Assembly: GCF_003952225.1 (NCBI RefSeq)
Contig: NZ_CP034437.1
Coordinates: 3,282,501-3,346,500 of the forward strand
DNA from: Paenibacillus albus
GTDB lineage: Bacteria > Bacillota > Bacilli > Paenibacillales > Paenibacillaceae
Direction of reading: 5' to 3'
Length of the DNA stretch: 64,000 bases
In this document: one piece after another, positions 17,085 to 26,071 of the stretch
Numbering within the stretch: the stretch's first letter is position 1
Layout: every line of letters begins with the position of its first letter
Position numbers and translations under genes: made by a program
Notes under the pieces: model-generated
Seen by the model: the letters and a program-made list of their open reading frames with translations, nothing else
Databases searched by the model: none
What the model was told of the DNA's origin: nothing

Positions 17085-18458
17085 ATGGCATTTGAAGGAT
17101 TGTCCAGCAGGCTGCAGAACGTGTTTGGCAAGCTGCGCGGCAAAGGTAAAGTGTCCGAGGATGATGTTAACGAAGCGATGCGCGAGGTGCGGTTAGCCTT
17201 GTTGGAAGCCGATGTTAACTTCAAAGTCGTCAAGGATTTCATCGCGAAGGTGAAGGAACAGGCTATCGGAGCGGAAGTGATGAAGAGCTTCACGCCTGGC
17301 ATGGTCGTCGTCGATATCGTAAACAAAGAACTTACTGAGCTTATGGGCGGCACGCAATCGAAGCTGGCCAAATCGAATAAGCCGCCGACTGTCATTCTGA
17401 TGGCGGGTCTGCAAGGTGCAGGTAAAACAACCTCCAGCGCGAAGCTGGCGAAGCTTCTCCTTAAGGACAAGCATAAGCCGCTTATGATCGCAGGCGATAT
17501 TTACCGCCCGGCAGCGATTAAGCAGCTGCAAGTGCTCGGCGAGCAGATCGGTGTTCCGGTCTTTACGCTAGGCGATCAAACGTCGCCGGTCGATATCGCA
17601 CGTGCTGGACTGCAGCACGCGAAGGATAACGGACATGATTATGTCATTATCGATACTGCGGGCCGTCTTCATATTGATGAAGCGCTGATGGCTGAGATTC
17701 GTCAGATCCATGACGTAACGAACCCAGATGAAGTGCTCCTGGTTGTCGATGCGATGACAGGTCAAGAAGCGGTTAACGTTGCACAGAGTTTCCATAGCCA
17801 ACTCGAGCTGACTGGTGTTATCCTTACCAAGCTGGACGGCGATACTCGCGGTGGTGCTGCGCTTTCGGTTAAAGCAGTTACCGGTTGTCCGATTAAGTTC
17901 GCGGCGACAGGCGAGAAGATTGAACCTCTTGAACCATTCCATCCGGAGCGGATGGCTTCCCGAATACTAGGCATGGGCGATATGCTCTCGCTGATCGAGA
18001 AAGCCCATTCGACCATTGACGCTGAGAAAGCGGCGGAGATGGAGCGCAAGATGCGTACGGCGGAATTCACGTTCGATGATTTCCTAGATCAGATGGAACA
18101 GGTTCGTAAGCTCGGACCGCTCGACCAGCTGCTCGACATGATGCCTGGCATGGGCAAAATGAAGGATATGAAGAACATGAAGGTGGATGAGAAGCAGATT
18201 GGCCGCGTCGAAGCGATCGTAAGGTCGATGACGAAGGCCGAGAAGCAGAAGCCTGAAATTATGAATCACAGCAGACGCAAGCGTATCGCTGCGGGAAGCG
18301 GCACTTCCATTACGGAAGTTAACCGCCTCATTAAGCAGTTTGAAGATATGAAGAAGATGATGAAGCAGTTCTCCTCGATGATGGGTCCTAAAGGTCCTAA
18401 GGGTGGCATGAAAGGTCTTAAGAACATGCTGCCGAAAGGCATGAAGTTTCCTTTCTAA
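17085..18458 (+). CDS. ffh: Signal recognition particle protein Ffh
   Basis: SRP54 homologue that binds signal sequences as they leave the ribosome. The 457 residues carry an N domain, a G domain with GLQGAGKTTSSAKLA (about 107), DTAGRLH and TKLDGDTRGG, and a methionine-rich M domain from about 300 (MMPGMGKMKDMKNMK and a C-terminal MMKQFSSMM) that holds the signal peptide and 4.5S/scRNA. The ATG at 17085 has AGGAGGTG 7 bases upstream. The RNA partner gene is not in this window. Confidence 0.98.
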   Translation: MAFEGLSSRLQNVFGKLRGKGKVSEDDVNEAMREVRLALLEADVNFKVVKDFIAKVKEQAIGAEVMKSFTPGMVVVDIVNKELTELMGGTQSKLAKSNKPPTVILMAGLQGAGKTTSSAKLAKLLLKDKHKPLMIAGDIYRPAAIKQLQVLGEQIGVPVFTLGDQTSPVDIARAGLQHAKDNGHDYVIIDTAGRLHIDEALMAEIRQIHDVTNPDEVLLVVDAMTGQEAVNVAQSFHSQLELTGVILTKLDGDTRGGAALSVKAVTGCPIKFAATGEKIEPLEPFHPERMASRILGMGDMLSLIEKAHSTIDAEKAAEMERKMRTAEFTFDDFLDQMEQVRKLGPLDQLLDMMPGMGKMKDMKNMKVDEKQIGRVEAIVRSMTKAEKQKPEIMNHSRRKRIAAGSGTSITEVNRLIKQFEDMKKMMKQFSSMMGPKGPKGGMKGLKNMLPKGMKFPF

Positions 18459-18506
18459 TCTTGGCGATAAGCATACGATAATTTTTTGAAGGAGGTGAAT
18501 TTCAAA

Positions 18507-18779
18507 ATGGCAGTACGTATTCGTTTGAAACGTATCGGTGCGCACAAAGCACCTTTCTACCGTGTGGTAGTATCGGATTCCCGTTCCCCACGTGACGGTC
18601 GCTTCATTGAAGAAATCGGCACTTATAACCCGGTTGCTCAACCGGCACAAGTGAACATCGATGAAGAGAAAGCTCTTAAATGGCTTCAAAACGGAGCTCA
18701 AGCTTCTGACACAGTTCGTAACTTGCTTTCCAAAGCAGGCGTTATGACTAAGCTTCATGAATCTAAGCTTCAAAAATAA
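18507..18779 (+). CDS. rpsP: 30S ribosomal protein S16
   Basis: A 90-residue basic protein, beginning [20 protein letters not shown], the S16 signature. It is required for 30S assembly. The start follows GAAGGAGGTG. It is the first of the ribosome and RNA-modification genes downstream of ffh. Confidence 0.98.
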   Translation: MAVRIRLKRIGAHKAPFYRVVVSDSRSPRDGRFIEEIGTYNPVAQPAQVNIDEEKALKWLQNGAQASDTVRNLLSKAGVMTKLHESKLQK

Positions 18780-18805
18780 CTACTCGATGCGGGGGGCCTA
18801 TTGTG

Positions 18806-19036
18806 ATGAAAGATTTGATTCTTGTCATAGCGAAGGCTTTAGTGGATTACCCGGAGGACGTGCGTGTCGACGTGAAAGAAGACGATCGCGGCACCGTCTA
18901 TCTGCTGTCGGTGAACCCTGACGATGTCGGGAAAGTCATCGGCAAGCAGGGACGGATTGCTAAAGCGCTGCGGACGGTTGTCACATCGGCTGCCGTCAAA
19001 TCGCATAAGCGCGTTATGGTCGATATTATTTCATAG
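18806..19036 (+). CDS. khpA: KH-domain RNA-binding protein KhpA (YlqC)
   Basis: A 76-residue single KH domain with the GxxG loop in GKVIGKQGRIAKALR. Homologues in streptococci and clostridia pair with KhpB (Jag) and bind many RNAs, affecting cell division and elongation. The start is ATG 18806, or the adjacent GTG 18803; a run of six G precedes both. In Bacillus ylqD lies between this gene and rimM; it is absent here, and a strong terminator fills the gap. Confidence 0.93.
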   Translation: MKDLILVIAKALVDYPEDVRVDVKEDDRGTVYLLSVNPDDVGKVIGKQGRIAKALRTVVTSAAVKSHKRVMVDIIS

Positions 19037-19054
19037 CGATCGTACATCGAGACA

Positions 19055-19087
19055 GGGTTAGGATACGTACGTATCCTAGCCCTTTTT
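19055..19087 (+). terminator. Strong intrinsic terminator between khpA and rimM
   Basis: GGGTTAGGATAC pairs with GTATCCTAGCCC (12 pairs with one wobble) around a GTAC loop, followed by TTTTT. It separates the ffh-rpsP-khpA unit from rimM-trmD although the genes are usually treated as one operon. Confidence 0.9.
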
Positions 19088-19123
19088 CGATGTTAATAAC
19101 GATAAAGGCAGGAGACATCAATA

Positions 19124-19639
19124 ATGGAACAGTGGTTATCTGTCGGTAAATTAGTGAATACACATGGCATCCGCGGCGAAGTGAAAATTGTGCTGCAGAC
19201 GGATTTTCCAGAGGAGCGTTTTGCACCGAAGTCTGTGCTAACGCTGCTTGAGCCGGAATCAAAACAGAAGTTTGAAGTTGAAGTGGTGAGTGCGAGGCTC
19301 CACAAGAATATGTACATCGTGAAGTTTAAAGGCTGGGACAACATTAATGATGTTGAGAAATACAAAGGCTGGGAGCTAAAGGTATCCAAGGATGACCTTG
19401 TGCCGCTTGAAGAAGGCGAGTATTATCATCACCAAATAATCGATTGTACGGTTGTTACTGACGAAGGGGAAGAGCTTGGCGTCATTACGGAAATTCTCTC
19501 TCCTGGTGCGAACGATGTATGGGTCGTAAAGCCGAAGAAGGGCAAGGAAGTGCTCATCCCTGTCATTGATGATGTCGTGCTCGATGTCAACATTGCCGCA
19601 AAGTCTGTTAAAGTACACCTGATGGAAGGGCTGATCTAG
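19124..19639 (+). CDS. rimM: Ribosome maturation factor RimM
   Basis: A 171-residue 30S assembly factor that binds S19 and helps fold the 16S head. The N-terminal RimM domain starts [19 protein letters not shown], and a C-terminal PRC-barrel domain contains [20 protein letters not shown]. The start follows GGAG. It ends 4 bases before trmD. Confidence 0.97.
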   Translation: MEQWLSVGKLVNTHGIRGEVKIVLQTDFPEERFAPKSVLTLLEPESKQKFEVEVVSARLHKNMYIVKFKGWDNINDVEKYKGWELKVSKDDLVPLEEGEYYHHQIIDCTVVTDEGEELGVITEILSPGANDVWVVKPKKGKEVLIPVIDDVVLDVNIAAKSVKVHLMEGLI

Positions 19640-19643
19640 CCTT

Positions 19644-20390
19644 ATGCGTATTGACGTATTAACGCTGTTTCCAGAAATGTTCCACGGCGTATTCGGAGCG
19701 AGCATTCTCGGAAAAGCGAGAGATAAAGGCATTGTTAGTCTAAACGCGGTTAACTTCCGTGATTATGCGAATAATAAACATAATACGGTAGATGACTATC
19801 CATACGGCGGCGGTGGAGGCATGGTGCTTAAGCCAGAGCCGCTATTCGCAGCTGTAGAGGAGCTTATGCCAGAAGGCGGCCAGCGTCCACGCGTCATTCT
19901 GCTTTGCCCGCAAGGGGAACCCTACACGCAGAAGAAAGCGGAGGAACTGTCGCAGCACGACCATCTTGTGTTCGTTTGCGGCCATTATGAAGGCTACGAT
20001 GAGCGAATCAGGCAGCACCTCGTCACCGATGAAATATCGCTTGGCGATTATGTGCTGACAGGCGGCGAGCTTCCCGCTATGGTTATCATCGATAGTGTTG
20101 TTCGTTTGCTTCCTGGCGCGCTAGGCAATGAGAACTCAGCCGTGACCGATTCGTTCAGCACGGGGCTGCTTGAGCATCCTCACTATACGCGTCCTGCGGT
20201 GTTCCGTGATTGGGAAGTGCCGGATGTGCTGCTCTCCGGTCATCATGCGAATGTAGAGGTTTGGCGGCGTCAGCAGTCCATTCTACGTACGCTGGAGCGC
20301 CGTCCGGAGCTGCTTGAATCGGCGGAGCTGACGAAGAAAGAACGGCAGTGGCTGGATGGAATCATAAAGGAACGTGCAAACAAAGAATAA
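19644..20390 (+). CDS. trmD: tRNA (guanine37-N1)-methyltransferase TrmD
   Basis: SPOUT-class methyltransferase that makes m1G37 and prevents +1 frameshifting. The 248 residues start [13 protein letters not shown] and show [14 protein letters not shown] and the knot segment [11 protein letters not shown] with [15 protein letters not shown], where SAM binds. It directly follows rimM (4 bases). Confidence 0.97.
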   Translation: MRIDVLTLFPEMFHGVFGASILGKARDKGIVSLNAVNFRDYANNKHNTVDDYPYGGGGGMVLKPEPLFAAVEELMPEGGQRPRVILLCPQGEPYTQKKAEELSQHDHLVFVCGHYEGYDERIRQHLVTDEISLGDYVLTGGELPAMVIIDSVVRLLPGALGNENSAVTDSFSTGLLEHPHYTRPAVFRDWEVPDVLLSGHHANVEVWRRQQSILRTLERRPELLESAELTKKERQWLDGIIKERANKE

Positions 20391-20434
20391 AGCTAACGCT
20401 CTAGCACACTTTGATAGATTTCGTGAAAGTAGTG

Positions 20435-20463
20435 TTGTGTTCTAGGCGTGGATATGTTATAGT
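20435..20463 (+). promoter_or_regulatory. Sigma-A promoter for rplS
   Basis: TTGTGT (20435-20440), a 17-base spacer and TATAGT (20458-20463). It leaves a leader of about 110 bases before rplS. Several Firmicutes carry an L19 leader RNA here; short self-complementary stretches are present (for example CGGAC with GTCCG), but no fold could be settled by eye. Confidence 0.6.
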
Positions 20464-20579
20464 ATCAGATGTTGCTTTGTTAACTCGGACGGTCCGCTAT
20501 AAAGCCAAGATCCGTTTCGTTTGTAGTGAAGGATTCGGGTAGCTTATAAGAACGTCTATGGTGGAAGGAGTGAATCTAA

Positions 20580-20921
20580 ATGAATCTTTTGCAAATCATT
20601 GCGCAAGAAAATCTTCGTACTGACATCCCTAACTTTCGCCCAGGCGATACATTGAAGGTGCATGTTAAAGTAATCGAGGGTTCGCGTGAGCGTGTACAGT
20701 TGTTCGAAGGCGTTGTAATCAAACGTCGCGGCGGCGGTATCTCCGCTACTTTCACAGTGCGTAAAATCTCGTACGGTGTTGGTGTGGAAAGAACTTTCCC
20801 ACTGAACTCGCCGAAGATCGAGAAGATTGAAGTTGCTCGTCGTGGTAAAGTTCGCCGCGCGAAACTGTACTATCTTCGTGAACTTCGCGGTAAAGCTGCG
20901 AGAATCAAAGAAATTCGTTAA
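20580..20921 (+). CDS. rplS: 50S ribosomal protein L19
   Basis: A 113-residue protein at the subunit interface. It has the L19 signature [16 protein letters not shown] and the conserved [22 protein letters not shown]. The start follows GGAAGGAGTG. It has its own promoter and terminator, so it can be expressed apart from rimM-trmD. Confidence 0.98.
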   Translation: MNLLQIIAQENLRTDIPNFRPGDTLKVHVKVIEGSRERVQLFEGVVIKRRGGGISATFTVRKISYGVGVERTFPLNSPKIEKIEVARRGKVRRAKLYYLRELRGKAARIKEIR

Positions 20922-20935
20922 TGAACGTCAAGAGG

Positions 20936-20967
20936 GGGACTTGCGCAAACAAGTCCCTTTTCGTTTT
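20936..20967 (+). terminator. Intrinsic terminator after rplS
   Basis: GGGACTTG pairs with CAAGTCCC around a CGCAAA loop, followed by TTTT, CG and TTTTT. Confidence 0.85.
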
Positions 20968-21019
20968 TCTACATATGTGAAAAAAAGGTAAACTCCGATT
21001 ATAGAAGAGGGTGGATAGC

Positions 21020-21709
21020 GTGGATCAACAACGCCGGACGGAAGAAAACGAACAAGAAGCCAAGCAGAATGATGTAGTAGCAACTGCTGAAGAAAGTGCG
21101 GATACGCCAGTAGCTACAAGCACCCGTTCAGGCAACCGAACGCAGAAGGAAGTGATGGAATGGGTCAAGGCACTCGCCATTGCAGCGATACTCGTTCTCG
21201 TCATTCGCTATTTCCTGTTTGCCCCGTTTATTGTTGACGGACCTTCAATGGAGCCTAACTTCTATACCGGTGAACGGTTAATTGTGAATAAAGTGATTTA
21301 TGATATTAGAGAACCGAAGCGCGGCGAAGTCATCGTATTCCATGTGCCTGATGAAGGCCGTGATTTCATTAAACGCGTCATTGGCGTACCAGGCGACAAA
21401 GTGAAATACGAAGGCGATAACCTGTACATTAACGGCAAGAAGGTTGACGAGCCATATTTGGCGGAATCGATCGCGAATGCCAAAGCGAACGGTGAAATCT
21501 TTAATAATGAAGGCACAGACCGGAACTTCCCGAACGCGAACTTTACGACAGATGTAGTACCCGAAGGAACAGTGCTTGCGTTCGGTGACAACCGCCGCAA
21601 CAGTAAGGACAGCCGGATGATCGGCTTTGTTTCGGACAAGGAGATCGTCGGAAGAGCGGATATTATTTTCTGGCCCGCTGCGAAAATGTCCTTCGTGAAA
21701 CATGGATGA
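21020..21709 (+). CDS. lepB: Signal peptidase I
   Basis: Membrane-bound serine protease that removes signal peptides from exported proteins. The 229 residues start with a charged cytosolic tail of about 45, then one membrane segment (ALAIAAILVLVIRYFLF). The Ser-Lys dyad is Ser76 in DGPSMEPNF and Lys118 in DFIKRVIGVPGDKV, with the GDNRRNSKDSR box later. The GTG at 21020 is preferred to the GTG at 21011 because AGAGGG sits about 10 bases upstream. In Bacillus subtilis no signal peptidase gene lies at this point in the order. Confidence 0.95.
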   Translation: MDQQRRTEENEQEAKQNDVVATAEESADTPVATSTRSGNRTQKEVMEWVKALAIAAILVLVIRYFLFAPFIVDGPSMEPNFYTGERLIVNKVIYDIREPKRGEVIVFHVPDEGRDFIKRVIGVPGDKVKYEGDNLYINGKKVDEPYLAESIANAKANGEIFNNEGTDRNFPNANFTTDVVPEGTVLAFGDNRRNSKDSRMIGFVSDKEIVGRADIIFWPAAKMSFVKHG

Positions 21710-21723
21710 GGTGAGTTAACGAT

Positions 21724-22596
21724 ATGACGATTCAATGGTTTCCCGGCCATATGACGAGGGCCCGGAGGGAAATTGAGGCAAAGCTCAAGCTGATCGATAT
21801 CGCAATCGAGCTGCTTGATGCGAGAGTTCCGCTCTCAAGCCGAAACCCGATGGTGGATGACATTCTCAAAGGGAAGCCTCGTTTGATTTTGCTTAATAAG
21901 ACAGATTTGGCTGATGCCCGTACAACGGACAAGTGGATGGCTTATTTTGCAGATATGGGGCATACAAGTCTTGCGATAGATGCTTCGACTGGCACGAGAG
22001 TGAATGAAATTCCGGTTCGAGTGAAACAACTGCTGCATGAGAAAATTGCGCGTCAAATATCGAAGGGTATTACCCCTCGTGCTGTTCGCGGTCTAATTGT
22101 CGGCATTCCGAATGTCGGCAAATCGACGTTAATTAATCGGCTCGCAGGTCGCGCAATTGCAGCAACTGGCGACCGCCCTGGCGTAACGAAAGGCCAGCAG
22201 TGGATCAAAGTCGGCACCGAGATGGAGCTGCTCGATACACCGGGTATTCTATGGCCTAAGTTCGAGGATCAGCACGTTGGCATGAAGCTCGCAATGACAG
22301 GCGCAATTAAAGAACAAGTCATTAATGTAGAAGAAGTTGCCTTCTTCGCGGTGAAAGAACTGACGAAACGTTACTGGGATTCGATGTCGGAACGTTTCAG
22401 TTTGACGAATCCTCCAAAAGATTACGATGATGCGGACGAGATCGTACGCGTCATGGAAGATATCGGTCGCAAGCGCGGCTGTCTCGTGAGCGGCGGTCGG
22501 GTTGATCTGGAGAAAGCATCCGGCATCATTCTACGTGAGCTTCGGGCAGGCAATCTTGGCCGGATTACGTTGGAATCACCGGAAGATATGATGTAG
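21724..22596 (+). CDS. rbgA: Ribosome biogenesis GTPase RbgA (YlqF)
   Basis: Essential late 50S assembly GTPase. The circularly permuted G motifs are visible in 290 residues: G4 NKTDLAD comes before G1 GIPNVGKST and G3 DTPGI. It begins [17 protein letters not shown], the YlqF signature. It begins 14 bases after lepB and ends 84 bases before the rnhB start. Confidence 0.97.
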   Translation: MTIQWFPGHMTRARREIEAKLKLIDIAIELLDARVPLSSRNPMVDDILKGKPRLILLNKTDLADARTTDKWMAYFADMGHTSLAIDASTGTRVNEIPVRVKQLLHEKIARQISKGITPRAVRGLIVGIPNVGKSTLINRLAGRAIAATGDRPGVTKGQQWIKVGTEMELLDTPGILWPKFEDQHVGMKLAMTGAIKEQVINVEEVAFFAVKELTKRYWDSMSERFSLTNPPKDYDDADEIVRVMEDIGRKRGCLVSGGRVDLEKASGIILRELRAGNLGRITLESPEDMM

Positions 22597-22680
22597 AATT
22601 TGGACGGCTGCCTTGATTGTATGAGGGAGCCGTTTGTTGTTTCATGGGATAACGCGAGTGGGGAAGCGGGGGAACAGAGG

Positions 22681-23304
22681 ATGCTGGAGTTTGAGAAGCC
22701 ATTATGGGCGCAAGGCTTCCGCTATATTGCCGGAGTTGATGAGGTTGGCCGGGGCTGTTTATTCGGCGATGTGGTCGCTGCGGCGGTTATTTTGCCAGAG
22801 GGGCTTGTGCTTGAAGGCGTTGACGATTCGAAGAAGCTGACCGAGAAGAAGCGCGAAGAGCTGTATGAGGTCATCATAGAACATGCAGAAGCATGGGCAG
22901 TCGCGTGTGTCGATGCATCTGTCGTGGACACGATCAATATTAAGCAAGCGGCACGGCTCGCGATGAAGCAGGCAGTTGAGATGCTGTCGGTGCAGGCGGA
23001 GTATTTGCTCGTTGATGCAGAGAAAGTGGATATCCTTTTGCCGCAGGAAGCGATCATTAAAGGCGATGCTAGGAGCCAGTCTATCGCTGCCGCTTCGATC
23101 ATGGCGAAAGTGACTCGAGACCGCCTCTGCCAAGGCGGGTGGAATGAGCTGTATCCGGAATACGGGATTGCGATACATAAAGGGTATGCGACAAAGCTGC
23201 ACCGTGAGAAACTGCTTGAGCTTGGTCCAACCCCGATGCACCGTCAGAGCTTCCTGAAAAAGCTGCTAGGGGAGCAGGAAGTAGAGCAGCAGCTGTTGTT
23301 TTAG
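22681..23304 (+). CDS. rnhB: Ribonuclease HII
   Basis: Removes ribonucleotides from DNA duplexes. The 207 residues contain the first catalytic Asp-Glu and the GRG ribonucleotide-sensing motif (AGVDEVGRG), then DDSKKLT, LLVDAEKV and KGDARSQSIAAASIMAKVTRD. The motif continues CLFGDVV, where most homologues have PLAGPVV: the GRG core is kept but the next residues differ. ATG 22681 is chosen because GGGGGAACAGAGG lies just before it; the in-frame TTG at 22600 has no such site. A terminator follows. Confidence 0.93.
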   Translation: MLEFEKPLWAQGFRYIAGVDEVGRGCLFGDVVAAAVILPEGLVLEGVDDSKKLTEKKREELYEVIIEHAEAWAVACVDASVVDTINIKQAARLAMKQAVEMLSVQAEYLLVDAEKVDILLPQEAIIKGDARSQSIAAASIMAKVTRDRLCQGGWNELYPEYGIAIHKGYATKLHREKLLELGPTPMHRQSFLKKLLGEQEVEQQLLF

Positions 23305-23341
23305 AGGGTGAAACTTGTTGATGAAACGCTGCTGTGTTTGG

Positions 23342-23378
23342 CCGCTGATTCCGTTTTAATCGGAGTCAGCGGTTTTTT
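23342..23378 (+). terminator. Intrinsic terminator after rnhB
   Basis: CCGCTGATTCCG pairs with CGGAGTCAGCGG (one mismatch) around TTTTAAT, followed by six T. It closes the lepB-rbgA-rnhB unit. Confidence 0.88.
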
Positions 23379-23951
23379 GTTGGGTTAGGTGCGGGATGGA
23401 GAGGTGGTAAAGAGATTAGCTCTACCCATCAGGATACACTGGGCTAACGAATCGGATCGTGCTTATGCAGCTATTATCGGCAGGTTAAATCGGCTAATGA
23501 ATCGTGGTCATGCTAATGTCCGGATTATGCTATCGATAGTGCTGAAATGAGTGGAATAACGTTACTTGGGTTCTTTAGAATGTGAAAACCTGCGATTTCA
23601 AGTAAATAGCGACTCTTGGGTTCGTAAGCATTTCACAACTGCTTAATTTTTTGCAATTAAAACCATCTGAGTACATTACCATTTCAAACCTAGACTCATT
23701 TGCTCGCAAAACGCCATCTAAGTTCATTTAGAAGGGGGCTGGGCTGGGGGTGAGCTCTAACTGGTTGCACTAGTTGGGCCGATCTGAGTAGGTAACTATG
23801 GGAGTTATTTGTGAGTTGGGGTTAATTCAGTTGTGTTGCGATCGAATTGTTAGTTGGAATGGTTAAGATGATCGCATCGGCAGCCGATAATAGGGATATA
23901 GATGTTGACGTGAATATGGCAATCGGTTTATGCAGGAAGGATGCGTTTCGG
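23379..23951 (+). other. Gene-free stretch upstream of ylqG
   Basis: About 570 bases with lower GC than the neighbours and no convincing gene. Its main content is a four-copy degenerate tandem repeat (23560-23730). An open frame runs from 23847 into ylqG, but it lacks a ribosome binding site, so the true ylqG start is placed at 23952. No consensus promoter for ylqG could be picked with confidence. Confidence 0.6.
23560..23730 (+). repeat. Degenerate 50-51-base tandem repeat, four copies
   Basis: An anchor of the form CTTGGGTTC or CTAAGTTC ends at 23573, 23623, 23674 and 23725, spacings of 50, 51 and 51. After each anchor come a TTA-like core, a TTTCAMAAC-like segment and a run ending in AAAA or AAAT. 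Individual copies differ at many sites, but the period is regular. The fourth copy is cut short. Confidence 0.65.
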
Positions 23952-25772
23952 ATGACGTTATCAATAGGACAATTGATGAAAGGCTTAATCGGCGATGCGC
24001 AGCCTGCGGATGGAAAAGCACTGGAGCTGAAGGTTGGCCAGATCGTGCGGGCAGTTCTCGTTAAGATGTTGGATGATCAAGAGGGGATCATTCAAATCAA
24101 CGGGACTCAGGTGCAAGCCAAGCTGGAGACTCCTCTGCAGCCCGGGCAAGCGACACTGCTGCAGGTGCAGCCGCAGTCGATGGATGGAACTCTTGTGCTG
24201 AAGCAGGTAGATCAGCAAAGTGCCGTAATGCCTGAAGCGACGATGAAAGAGTGGCTCAAGGGAGCAGGGCTGCCAGAGCAGAAGTGGACCGCGCAGCTCG
24301 TGAATGATTTGAAGCAGAGCGGTGTGCCGATTACGCGCGAGACAGCAGGTCAGTTCAAACAAGCGCTTGCCGAGATGCCTCAAGGAATAGATCCGAAGAC
24401 TTGGATGAATGCAGCGTCACTCGCGGCGAAGCGCGGTTTGCCCATGACAAGCGCGACGATTAGTGCGCTTGCGCAGACGCAGTCCGGCGCTCCAGCACAT
24501 GTGCTGCTGGAAGCGCTGGAGCAGGGGCTTGCCGCTTGGAGAAGCGACACTGCCGCCGCAAAGGATGGGGCGGCAGGAGGAGCTTCGCGGCCGCCGACTG
24601 CGGGGCAAGCGGCAGCAGCGAAGCTGCAGGCGATGCTGACCGAAGGTGCAGCCCTTATGCGCGAAGCGTCCGGGGCCGGCGCCGCAGCGGAGCCGGCGAC
24701 GGCCCGAGCAGCAGGCGAAGCTGCTGCAGGGGTGTCCGCGCGAAGCGCGGATGCAGGCGCGGGAGCGAGCTCGGCTTCGCCGAGCGCCCGCGCTGGCGGC
24801 GAAGCCGCTATTGGCGCGGGGGCGAAGCCCGCGCTTGCGCCGGCGCCGCAGGCCGCCGCCGGAGCGCCAGCTCCTGGCGCTGGCGGAGCGCAAACCCCAC
24901 AGCCAGCCGCCCCGCAGAACTGGGTCGGCCAGCTGATGAAATGGCTCGGCGTCGACCATGAACGACTGCTCGCGGCTTCCGCCACAGACGATCAGCTTCA
25001 GCAGACGCAGAAGCTGGCTAATCAACAAACGGATGCTGCGCGAGATACGCCGCAGCAAGATGCCAATGCCGATGCCGCTGCCAAGGAACCGGCTCGCAGC
25101 GGTGCAAACGGCTTGGTTATTGAACGCGCGCAGCAGCAATTGAATCAGCTTCCTGTGCCGGGAATGGCACAAGCGCAGGAAGGCGAAGGCGTCAAACATG
25201 CTGCAAGCGAAACAATGAAGAGCGCGCTGATGACATTAGCAAGCGCAGATGATGTTCCGCAAGCGCTGAAGGATACAGCTCAACAGCTGGTTTCCCATAT
25301 TACTGGTCAGCAGCTCCTGCTTTCACCAGAGAAGACGGGCTCGCTTTTCTCCCATGTGACGATGTTTATCCCGATGAAAGGGGCTGACGGCAGCCAGACA
25401 GCATCCGTCCATATTCAAACACGCCGCGACCGCAAAGGTGAGCTGGATGCCAGCAACTGTCGGCTGCTCTTTGACCTCCGGATGAAAGCTTTAGGCGATA
25501 CAGTCGTTGATGTGCAGGTTGTCGATAAGATTGTGAGTGTGAATCTTTGGAATGATCATCCAATGACTGGCGAGCTAGCAGAGTCCTCCCGGCCAGAATT
25601 GACTGAGGCGCTGCAGAGGAACGGCTATCAGCTGCTTACGCTGAAAGCGACACCGATGCCGGATCGAATGGCAGCGCGAATGAATGCGGCAGATGGCGTG
25701 ACAGCACCTGCTGAATCACATGGGCAAGAATGGGCAGCAAGGCCATATAAAGGAGTGGACTTCCGCGTATGA
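23952..25772 (+). CDS. ylqG: YlqG-type protein with FliK-like C-terminal domain
   Basis: About 606 residues at the Bacillus ylqG position; function unknown. The N-terminal part (SIGQLMKGLIGDAQ, then KVGQIVRAVLVKMLDDQEGIIQINGTQVQAKLETPLQPGQ) is a small beta-rich module. The middle (residues about 210-330) is low-complexity Ala-Gly-Pro, coded by very GC-rich DNA. The last 150 residues (HVTMFIPMKGADGSQTASVHIQ through LLTLKATPMP) resemble the hook-length control domain of FliK. The ATG at 23952 is chosen for AGGAAGGA upstream and the typical N-terminus. It overlaps ylqH by 4 bases (ATGA), so the two are translationally coupled. Confidence 0.75.
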   Translation: MTLSIGQLMKGLIGDAQPADGKALELKVGQIVRAVLVKMLDDQEGIIQINGTQVQAKLETPLQPGQATLLQVQPQSMDGTLVLKQVDQQSAVMPEATMKEWLKGAGLPEQKWTAQLVNDLKQSGVPITRETAGQFKQALAEMPQGIDPKTWMNAASLAAKRGLPMTSATISALAQTQSGAPAHVLLEALEQGLAAWRSDTAAAKDGAAGGASRPPTAGQAAAAKLQAMLTEGAALMREASGAGAAAEPATARAAGEAAAGVSARSADAGAGASSASPSARAGGEAAIGAGAKPALAPAPQAAAGAPAPGAGGAQTPQPAAPQNWVGQLMKWLGVDHERLLAASATDDQLQQTQKLANQQTDAARDTPQQDANADAAAKEPARSGANGLVIERAQQQLNQLPVPGMAQAQEGEGVKHAASETMKSALMTLASADDVPQALKDTAQQLVSHITGQQLLLSPEKTGSLFSHVTMFIPMKGADGSQTASVHIQTRRDRKGELDASNCRLLFDLRMKALGDTVVDVQVVDKIVSVNLWNDHPMTGELAESSRPELTEALQRNGYQLLTLKATPMPDRMAARMNAADGVTAPAESHGQEWAARPYKGVDFRV

Positions 25773-26071
25773 GGGAGAACAACAATGCAGCACCGCAGCC
25801 TCTCCCGAACAAAAAGGCGGTTGCGCTTAAATATGAACCGGGTGAAGGGAATGCGCCTGTCGTCGTTGCGAAAGGGCAAGGAAGAATCGCGGAAGTGATA
25901 TTAGAGAAGGCAGCCGAGAGCGGGGTTCCTATCCAGCAGGACAAGTCTCTTGTCGAAGTGCTTTCCAAGCTAGATCTGGATCAAGAAGTACCGCCTGAAC
26001 TATACGCACTAGTTGCTGAAATACTGTCATTCGTCTATCGCTCCGATCAGAGGGCAGGTGCTAAGGGATGA
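25769..26071 (+). CDS. ylqH: YlqH: free-standing FlhB C-terminal-like domain
   Basis: 100 residues, no membrane segment. It aligns with the cytoplasmic C-terminus of FlhB from this window: VALKYEPGEGNAPVVVAKG against IALKYDGATMEAPTVIAKG, and PPELYALVAEILSFVYR against PADLFQAVAEVLAYVYK. The NPTH self-cleavage site of FlhB (residues 277-280 there) is missing: YlqH begins about where the cleaved FlhB-CC fragment would. Such domains replace or mimic FlhB-CC in some flagellar systems, but no role is proven for YlqH. It is coupled to both ylqG and yraN by 4-base overlaps. Confidence 0.85.
   Translation: MRENNNAAPQPLPNKKAVALKYEPGEGNAPVVVAKGQGRIAEVILEKAAESGVPIQQDKSLVEVLSKLDLDQEVPPELYALVAEILSFVYRSDQRAGAKG

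Noticed and set aside
20464..20579. L19 leader RNA before rplS
   Set aside because: The position fits, but no convincing fold could be drawn by eye, so it is only mentioned under the promoter. A covariance model search would decide.
24380..24985. Minus-strand 201-codon Ala-rich frame in ylqG
   Set aside because: Mirror of the GC-rich Ala-Pro-Gly linker; no ribosome binding site or family resemblance.
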